From: Clostridia bacterium
GTDB lineage: Bacteria > Bacillota > Clostridia > Lutisporales > Lutisporaceae
Direction of reading: 5' to 3'
NCBI GenBank assembly: GCA_029256365.1
Contig: JAQSYB010000036.1
Location: 1-10,555 of the forward strand
Length of the DNA stretch: 10,555 nt
Below are positions 5,657 through 10,555 of the stretch, in pieces. The translations under genes and the position numbers were made by a program. Every line of letters starts with the position of its first letter. The stretch's first letter is position 1. Below the pieces are notes generated by a model. It saw nothing but the letters and a program-made list of their open reading frames with translations, was not told the origin of the DNA and did no database searches.

Positions 5657-6706
5657 TTGAAGCTGATATATAATTCTTTGTATGATTGTGCTGTAGAAGT
5701 TTTGGAGGCATGTGGTGAAATTAAAGAAAATGCTGAGATTGTTGCAGAGAACTTAATTAAGGCAGATGCCAGGGGCATTAACACTCATGGTACATATCTG
5801 TTGACTCCTATTTGGGAGAGGGCCAATGCCAAACAATTGTCTCTGCCAACAAATGCGTATATTGCTGTAGATGAAGGAGCAACCGCTGTTATAGATGGGG
5901 GAGATGGCCTTGGTGCTGTAGCTGGAATCTTAGCAGTAAAGACTGCTGTTCAAAAAGCAAAGCAATACGGTGTAGCATCTGTGTTAATTCGAAATACCAA
6001 TAATATTGGTGCACTTGCATGTTATACAGAAGTTGCAGCCAAAGAAGGAATGATTGCCATTATGAGCTGCAATGCAGCACCTGCGATGGCACCTTGGGGT
6101 GGATCAGAGGCATTTCTGGGCACCAATCCATTTGCTATAGGTATATATACAGGACATGATATGGTGTTTTCTGCAGATATGGCATCCTCTGTTGTTGCAC
6201 GTGGAAAAATTCGCAAGGCTGCACGCAATGGTGAGACTATACCTGATTATTGGGCTACAGACGATGAGGGGAACTTTACTACAGATCCTAATGCGGCACT
6301 AAAGGGTGCGCTGCTGCCTATGAGTGGGCCGAAGGGCTCCGCCATAGCACTGGCTGTCGATATCATTTCAGGAATGCTATCGGGGGCACAGTATGCACCA
6401 AATTTAAAGAGTTTTCATACCCCGGAGGGTGCTACTGGAGTAGGCGCATCACTGATAGTAATTGATATTAGCCGGTTCATGGATCTAAAAGTGTTCCAGG
6501 AACATATGGAAGGTTATATAAAAAGCATTAAAAGCATGAAGAAGGCAAAAGGATTTGATGAGATATTTATTCCGGGTGAGATAGAGTACAAGAAGGAGCA
6601 AGACAGTTATAAGTATGGAATAGAATTAGATGAAAAGGCAGTAAAAGCAATAGATTCTATTTGTGAAGCCTTCAGATTAAAGAACAGGCTAGGAGGGCAA
6701 TTATGA
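5657..6706 (+). CDS. Malate/L-lactate dehydrogenase family (Ldh2) NAD(P)-dependent oxidoreductase
   Basis: This protein belongs to the Ldh2/MDH2/YlbC family. These are non-Rossmann NAD(P)H enzymes that interconvert 2-keto acids with 2-hydroxy acids, or in related cases reduce ureidoglycolate, 2,3-diketo-L-gulonate, sulfolactate or delta-1-piperideine-2-carboxylate. The family features are there: ADARGINTHGTYLL with the catalytic histidine (His44 from the TTG start), the NTNNIGALACYTEVAA segment, NPFAIGI, and the GPKGSAIALAVDIISGMLSGA block near the C-terminal third. From TTG 5657 it has 349 residues, normal for the family. The upstream ATG 5639 lies against the Shine-Dalgarno and would add only MRRRNI. 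The last codons overlap the next start (ATGA at 6703), so it is translationally coupled to the AOR gene. The specific substrate is not deducible; together with an aldolase it suggests 2-hydroxy/2-keto acid chemistry. Confidence 0.9.
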   Translation: MKLIYNSLYDCAVEVLEACGEIKENAEIVAENLIKADARGINTHGTYLLTPIWERANAKQLSLPTNAYIAVDEGATAVIDGGDGLGAVAGILAVKTAVQKAKQYGVASVLIRNTNNIGALACYTEVAAKEGMIAIMSCNAAPAMAPWGGSEAFLGTNPFAIGIYTGHDMVFSADMASSVVARGKIRKAARNGETIPDYWATDDEGNFTTDPNAALKGALLPMSGPKGSAIALAVDIISGMLSGAQYAPNLKSFHTPEGATGVGASLIVIDISRFMDLKVFQEHMEGYIKSIKSMKKAKGFDEIFIPGEIEYKKEQDSYKYGIELDEKAVKAIDSICEAFRLKNRLGGQL

Positions 6707-8433
6707 AAAGGATAATTCGTGTAAATGCCAGAACTGGAAAGATAACAGAACAGACTGCAACTCCAGAAGAACAACGTATAGGTGGGCGCCATTTTATCGC
6801 ACACATTCTAAATACAGAAGTTCCGCCAACCTGTGAGCCTTTGGGAAGGAAAAATAAATTCATCATATCTATGGGTTTATTTGCAGATACAGGGGTGAGT
6901 ACTGCTGGGCAGCTTTCAATAGGAGGCAAAAGTCCGCTGACTGGAGGAGTAAAAGAAAGCAATACAGGAGGGTTTGCGGGCAAGCGAATCACTAATCTGG
7001 GAATCAAAGCAATTATTGTGGAGGATTTGCCAGACGAGAATGTAACACAAGTTCTTTATATTTCTAGGCATAAAATGGAACTTATAAAAATGCCAGAATT
7101 GAAAGGTGAATTAGTAAGTCAAACCTTTTTAATACTCCGTGAACGATTTGGATCTAAGGTTGGTTTAATTTGTATCGGACCTGCAGGTGAAATGAAAATG
7201 CATGCAGCTGGGGTAGCATCAGTGGATGATAGTGGTATACAGGTGCGTTATGCTGGGCGTGGTGGATTGGGTGCGCTGCTAGGCAGCAAAGGCATTAAGG
7301 CTATTGTCATCAATGATGATGAACAAATGAAGACGGATTTTTACGATCCGATTCTACTGAAAGAAACAGTAAAAAAGATTGCAATAGCTTTGCTGGAAGA
7401 TCCAAAGAGCAAAAACCGAAAGCTTTATGGAACCCTAGATATAATGGACATGGCAAATACTGTTGGGCTTGTACCAACACGAAATTTCTCAGTGGGAACT
7501 TATGAAGCCTGTAAGGAAATGACAGGGCCTAAGTTTTCGGATATGGTGAAGGAACGCGGTGGTAGTGGTAGAAGCGGTACACCCTGTGTTCCAGGATGTA
7601 CGATACAGTGTTCAAATGTATTTCCCTATAAAAACGGTGAAAAAGTTGTAGCCTCTCTGCAATATGAGAGTCTTGCATTATTGGGTCCCAATTTGGATAT
7701 CCCCAACCTTGAAACAATTGGAGAACTAAACCATTTATGCAATGAAGTAGGTGTGGATACGATTGAGATCGGTGCTGCTTTGGGAGTTGCTATGGAGGCA
7801 GGTGTATATCCTTTTGGAGATGAAGAGGGTGCAAAGGATATGATCAGGCAGATTGGCAAAGGGACTTTTCTTGGCAGAATATTAGGTCAGGGTGCTGCGT
7901 TTACTGGTCAAGCCTTTGGTATCAGACGAGTTCCGGTCGTTAAAGGGCAGGCGATGCCGGCCTATGATCCTCGCGCATTGAAAGGAAATGGTGTTACATA
8001 TGCGACATCGCCAATGGGTGCGGATCACACTGCAGGAAATGCTTTTGAAACCATTCGAACCAATGATCCCCTAGGTACGGCAAACCAGGTGTATAACTCC
8101 CGTCAGCTGCAAATACGGGCAGCTATTCTTGATACGATTGGAGTTTGCTTGTTTACCCGTCCAGCTTTTGTTCGTTACCCAGAACTTTTGACGAACCTGT
8201 TTAAGGCAAAATTTGGATGGGATATTAGCTTTGAAGAGACAAGATATTTAGGAGCAGAGGTTCTTGATTTGGAACGAAAGTTTAATGAAAAAGCTGGCGT
8301 TTCTGAAAAATACCGTCAGATACCAGAATTCATGAGGGAAGAGCCCTTGCCTCCTAATAATGAGGTATTTGATATACCTCAGGAAGAAATGGAAGGCATT
8401 TGGAACATTCCTATTCGTACAGACGTGTTTTAG
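6703..8433 (+). CDS. Aldehyde:ferredoxin oxidoreductase family tungstoenzyme
   Basis: This 576-residue protein is in the AOR family, whose members carry a bis-pterin tungsten centre and one [4Fe-4S] cluster. They oxidise aldehydes to acids with ferredoxin, or run in reverse. Domain 1 (about 1-205) shows GPLTGG-like SPLTGGVKESNTGG, GKRITNLGIKAIIVE, GPAGE (159-163) and the strongly conserved YAGRGGLGALLGSKGIKAI pterin block. Cluster ligands are Cys295, Cys299 and Cys303 (PCVPGCTIQCSN) plus Cys482 (LDTIGVCLF). The second pterin motif is DPRALKGNGVTYATSPMGADH near 422-441. All key motifs are intact. The three cysteines have 3-3 spacing, unlike the 2-3 spacing of the Pyrococcus enzyme. No separate iron-sulfur or flavin subunit is seen, so it may use free ferredoxin. 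It is cytosolic, O2-sensitive and lacks a signal peptide. The Shine-Dalgarno AGGAGGG (6691-6697) lies inside the preceding gene. Confidence 0.95.
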   Translation: MKRIIRVNARTGKITEQTATPEEQRIGGRHFIAHILNTEVPPTCEPLGRKNKFIISMGLFADTGVSTAGQLSIGGKSPLTGGVKESNTGGFAGKRITNLGIKAIIVEDLPDENVTQVLYISRHKMELIKMPELKGELVSQTFLILRERFGSKVGLICIGPAGEMKMHAAGVASVDDSGIQVRYAGRGGLGALLGSKGIKAIVINDDEQMKTDFYDPILLKETVKKIAIALLEDPKSKNRKLYGTLDIMDMANTVGLVPTRNFSVGTYEACKEMTGPKFSDMVKERGGSGRSGTPCVPGCTIQCSNVFPYKNGEKVVASLQYESLALLGPNLDIPNLETIGELNHLCNEVGVDTIEIGAALGVAMEAGVYPFGDEEGAKDMIRQIGKGTFLGRILGQGAAFTGQAFGIRRVPVVKGQAMPAYDPRALKGNGVTYATSPMGADHTAGNAFETIRTNDPLGTANQVYNSRQLQIRAAILDTIGVCLFTRPAFVRYPELLTNLFKAKFGWDISFEETRYLGAEVLDLERKFNEKAGVSEKYRQIPEFMREEPLPPNNEVFDIPQEEMEGIWNIPIRTDVF

Positions 8434-8502
8434 TGCCTAAGAACATTTTTAATGCTTTTGGCATTATTATAATAATTGCAAAATGAGAAGGAGATGAATA
8501 TT
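8434..8502 (+). other. AOR-cupin spacer with small hairpin and AT palindrome
   Basis: This 69-base gap is the longest inside the operon. It contains a 5-base-pair hairpin (AATGC/GCATT with a TTTTG loop) and, overlapping its end, a 14-base AT-only palindrome at 8463-8476. There is no real T-tract, so I see no terminator, but partial attenuation or RNA processing is possible. AAGGAG at 8488-8493 serves the cupin start at 8503. Confidence 0.3.
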
Positions 8503-8871
8503 ATGTCAGGTTTAAAATGGGTTGATATTAATAATGTAGAGGGTATTTATCGTGAACCCCCACGCACTAGTTGGATATTAATATCTGAGCAAACAGTGGG
8601 TTCACAGAATGTTGCCATGGGTGTAAATGAGACCCATGTAGGAGGACAGGTCCCGCCACATAAGCATGAGACGGAAGAGGAAGTTATGTACTTCATACAG
8701 GGAAAGGGGCAGTTCATAACTGAAAATGAAGTGATTGAATTAAAACCGGGCATTTGTGTATACAATCCTCCAGGTGGAATGCACTCAATTGTAAATACTG
8801 GTGACGAGGTTCTAAAATTTGTTTGGATATATGCACCGCAGTTAGAAAGTCATAGAATTAAGAAAGACTAA
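8503..8871 (+). CDS. Single-domain cupin protein
   Basis: This small beta-barrel protein of 122 residues has both cupin motifs. Motif 1 is PPHKHETEEEVMYFIQGKG (51-69), giving His53, His55 and Glu59 or Glu60 as metal ligands. Motif 2 is PGGMHSIVNTG (90-100), with His94 as the fourth ligand. A mononuclear metal site is therefore intact. Such stand-alone cupins serve as isomerases, lyases, decarboxylases or dioxygenases, or as small-molecule sensors, and the reaction cannot be told here; in an anaerobic locus a non-oxygen reaction on a sugar or keto acid is more likely. I chose ATG 8503 because AAGGAG (8488-8493) is 9 bases upstream. A TTG at 8476 and an ATG at 8494 are in frame but precede or abut that site. 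It lies 25 bases before the next gene. Confidence 0.88.
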   Translation: MSGLKWVDINNVEGIYREPPRTSWILISEQTVGSQNVAMGVNETHVGGQVPPHKHETEEEVMYFIQGKGQFITENEVIELKPGICVYNPPGGMHSIVNTGDEVLKFVWIYAPQLESHRIKKD

Positions 8872-8896
8872 AATAATTTTAAAAGGAGAGCGTTAT

Positions 8897-9862
8897 ATGA
8901 GTAAATGGAACTTGCCACCTAAGGGAGGCTATATGGAATCCCCGAAAAAAATGTATTTTCAGACTATGAACAAACTGGATGTTGAAGAAAGATTAGAGAA
9001 AAATGATATAATCATTATACCCGTTGGCTCTACAGAGAACCATGGGGCTGCAGGTCCTATAGGAGAAGATACCTTTGTTGTTACTCGTATAGCTGAAATG
9101 GTTGCAGAGAAAACTGGATGTACAGTAGCAGAGCCTGTTTGGTATGGCTCACATCCTTTTCATCATATTGGTCAGCCATGCACAATACCACTGCCAGATA
9201 ATGTATTTATTGATTATTTACGCGCTATTATCACAGGTTTTTGGAATACAGGATTTAGGAAGCAGATTTTTATAAGTTTGCATGGACAGGAATACTCACT
9301 GCCTGTAGCATTACAGGAATGGGGGAAGAAATATCAGGTTCCGGCGATGTTATATTTCGTTGATGTACCGAGAGTAATGGGGCAGACGCTTATGGACAAA
9401 GCCCATGGAGGACCTTATGACAGACCCTTCCAGCATGCATGTGAAGCTGAGCAGAGTATTGCATTGGCATTATTTCCTGAATTATGCAATCAGGAGCAGG
9501 CGGAGAACACTGATGTAAAAGGCTTCCTTCCTCCAGGTCATGTTGATAGAGGCGGAGATATATACGGAAATCCTATCCCAGGCCATTGTCAGGTAGGAAA
9601 CTGCGGCATTGAGTGTGTAACTTTCCCAGAAGGGGTACTTGGTCATGCAAAGGATGCAGATCCTGCAAAAGCAGTAGCATCCATTGAGAAGACCTGTGAT
9701 TACCTCGTAAAGCTTCATGATGACATACTAGCGGCATATCCAGCTGGTAAACTTCCTCCTGCTGAGTTAATGAGTCAGCGTGATCCTGAAGAAATAGAGA
9801 AATTGTTAAAGGGCCCATTAAAGGGCGGTAAACATATATACACTTTGGGTTGGCCAACATAA
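8897..9862 (+). CDS. Creatininase-family metal-dependent hydrolase
   Basis: This 321-residue protein belongs to the creatininase/creatinine amidohydrolase family, a binuclear-metal hydrolase fold that opens cyclic amides and other rings. The metal motif is present near the N-terminus: Glu47-x-His49 then Asp58 (PVGSTENHG...GED), with the same 2 and 9 residue spacing as the Glu-His-Asp set in bacterial creatininase. Further conserved parts are SLHGQE (His129, Glu132), aligned with the family HGGN motif, and HACEAEQS (His180, Glu183), aligned with HAGE-ETS. It has extra sequence at both ends compared with typical 240-260 residue members (about 15 residues N-terminal and a Pro-rich tail). ATG 8897 has AAGGAGA 8 bases upstream. 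From memory, the Thermotoga inositol pathway hydrolase IolN is in this broad group, so ring opening of a carbocycle is conceivable. Creatinine itself is unlikely in this context. Confidence 0.85.
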   Translation: MSKWNLPPKGGYMESPKKMYFQTMNKLDVEERLEKNDIIIIPVGSTENHGAAGPIGEDTFVVTRIAEMVAEKTGCTVAEPVWYGSHPFHHIGQPCTIPLPDNVFIDYLRAIITGFWNTGFRKQIFISLHGQEYSLPVALQEWGKKYQVPAMLYFVDVPRVMGQTLMDKAHGGPYDRPFQHACEAEQSIALALFPELCNQEQAENTDVKGFLPPGHVDRGGDIYGNPIPGHCQVGNCGIECVTFPEGVLGHAKDADPAKAVASIEKTCDYLVKLHDDILAAYPAGKLPPAELMSQRDPEEIEKLLKGPLKGGKHIYTLGWPT

Positions 9863-9885
9863 AAAATTATGGGGGAGGGTGAACC

Positions 9886-10555
9886 GTGAGTACAATGAAG
9901 GCGTTGGTATATCATGGACCAAGAAATGTAAAGCTTGAAGTAAGGCAGATACCTACACCTAAGAAGGGTGAAGTACTTATAAAAACTCGCGCAGTATCTA
10001 TATGCGGCTCGGATTTGGGTGCATATCGACTGCATGAGGTAAGTGATCGTTGGGCACCACCAATTGTATTGGGGCATGAGTTTGCTGGTGAAATAGCAGC
10101 ACTTGGGGAAAATGTAACGGAACTAGAAATCGGACAGCGTGTTTCAGCAAATCCAATACTTTATTGTGGCAAATGCTACTATTGCGAGAGAGGCATGATA
10201 AATCTGTGCGGCAATCGTCATTCCCTTGGCACCAGTATAGGTGGAAATGCATCAGACGGCGCGCTTCAGGAATATTTCACAATTCGTCAAGAGGCCGTTA
10301 TACCTTTAGATGACAGGGTAACCTTCAAACAGGGTGCGCTTTTGGAACCCTTGGCAGTATGTTACTGTGCAGCCAAAAATGGCAGCTTTGGGGAAGGTGA
10401 ACGTGTAGCAGTTATCGGTGCTGGCCCTATAGGATTAATGATTGTTAAATTTTTAAAGGCACAGGGTACAGCTTCAATCATCGTTTCGGACATTGTGGAT
10501 GAACGACTTAAATTTGCCACAAAATATGGGGCTGATGAGATAATAAATGCGAAGA
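9886..10555 (+). CDS. Zinc-dependent alcohol/polyol dehydrogenase (MDR family), 3' partial
   Basis: This is the first 223 residues of a medium-chain dehydrogenase/reductase; the window ends inside the coenzyme domain. The catalytic zinc site is Cys40 (SICGSD), His64-Glu65 (GHEFAGE) and Glu154 (LLEPLAVC). The structural zinc site is Cys94, Cys97, Cys100 and Cys108 (CGKCYYCERGMINLC). The NAD(P)-binding turn is GAGPIG at 178-183, with Asp195 (VSD) at the end of the next strand, where an acidic residue favours NAD. The pattern fits sorbitol, threonine or butanediol dehydrogenase-like polyol enzymes. The GTG at 9886 is preferred since GGAGGG (9874-9879) is 6 bases upstream; ATG 9895 in frame is possible. 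It lies 23 bases after the creatininase-family gene, so it is the next step of the same operon. The substrate is probably a secondary hydroxyl on a sugar-like compound. Confidence 0.93.
   Translation, partial: MSTMKALVYHGPRNVKLEVRQIPTPKKGEVLIKTRAVSICGSDLGAYRLHEVSDRWAPPIVLGHEFAGEIAALGENVTELEIGQRVSANPILYCGKCYYCERGMINLCGNRHSLGTSIGGNASDGALQEYFTIRQEAVIPLDDRVTFKQGALLEPLAVCYCAAKNGSFGEGERVAVIGAGPIGLMIVKFLKAQGTASIIVSDIVDERLKFATKYGADEIINAK

Noticed and set aside
6672..7007. 111-codon open frame on the minus strand over the Ldh2/AOR junction
   Set aside because: It is fully antisense to two well-supported genes and its product is a low-complexity Pro/Leu-rich shadow translation.
8443..8478. Possible terminator or promoter after the AOR gene
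   Set aside because: The stem is only 5 base pairs with no T-tract, and the 14-base palindrome is A/T only; neither is above background for this composition.
8476..8502. Longer cupin start at TTG 8476
   Set aside because: The extra codons contain the AAGGAG ribosome-binding site of the ATG at 8503, so they are leader, not coding.
9775..10252. Two minus-strand open frames (9775-10077 and 9998-10252) at the right end
   Set aside because: The opposite strand carries an intact zinc dehydrogenase with all zinc ligands from 9886, so these are shadows.
1..10555. CRISPR arrays, tRNA/rRNA genes, insertion sequences, phage or defence genes
   Set aside because: I found no regularly spaced repeats, no transposase or integrase motifs, and no structural RNA signatures; all coding space is metabolic, transport or regulatory.

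Overview
The window looks like a piece of a strictly anaerobic, low-GC Bacillota (Clostridia-like) chromosome. The DNA is AT-rich, almost every gene has a strong purine-rich Shine-Dalgarno (GGAGG/GGGGG type), the TRAP binding protein is a lipoprotein with a Gram-positive style lipobox, and there is an oxygen-sensitive tungsten aldehyde:ferredoxin oxidoreductase (AOR) family enzyme. No species can be named from the sequence. I see no rRNA, tRNA, CRISPR array or insertion sequence. The whole window reads as one catabolic locus with its own uptake system and regulator.

Layout. Positions 1-2741 (+) encode a TRAP transporter in the order DctQ (5' end cut off by the window), DctM, DctP, closed by two stacked hairpin terminators at 2775-2842. 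The second is symmetric and can also serve the convergent genes. Positions 2867-4436 (-) hold a TIM-barrel sugar isomerase/epimerase-like gene and, upstream of it, a GntR/FCD-type regulator. A long dyad lies between these two genes. The 277-base gap 4437-4713 is a divergent control region with a good promoter for the rightward operon, a likely extended -10 promoter for gntR, and several dyads.

Positions 4714-10555 (+) form one tight operon (gaps of 23-69 bases, one 4-base overlap). In order it encodes a MoaD/ThiS-like sulfur carrier ending in Gly-Gly, an RraA/HMG-aldolase-like protein, an Ldh2-family NAD(P)-dependent 2-hydroxyacid dehydrogenase, an AOR-family tungstoenzyme, a single-domain cupin, a creatininase-family metal hydrolase, and a zinc-dependent alcohol dehydrogenase that runs off the window.

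How they may work together (inference): the TRAP system imports an organic acid, and the FCD regulator senses it or an intermediate. A zinc dehydrogenase, a creatininase-fold hydrolase and a TIM-barrel epimerase would oxidise, open or isomerise a sugar-like or cyclic carbon skeleton. Ldh2 and the RraA-like aldolase would handle 2-hydroxy/2-keto acids and release pyruvate. The AOR would oxidise an aldehyde product (or reduce an acid) with ferredoxin, its pterin cofactor being helped by the dedicated small sulfur carrier. I do not recognise this exact gene set as a described pathway, and its substrate is unknown.
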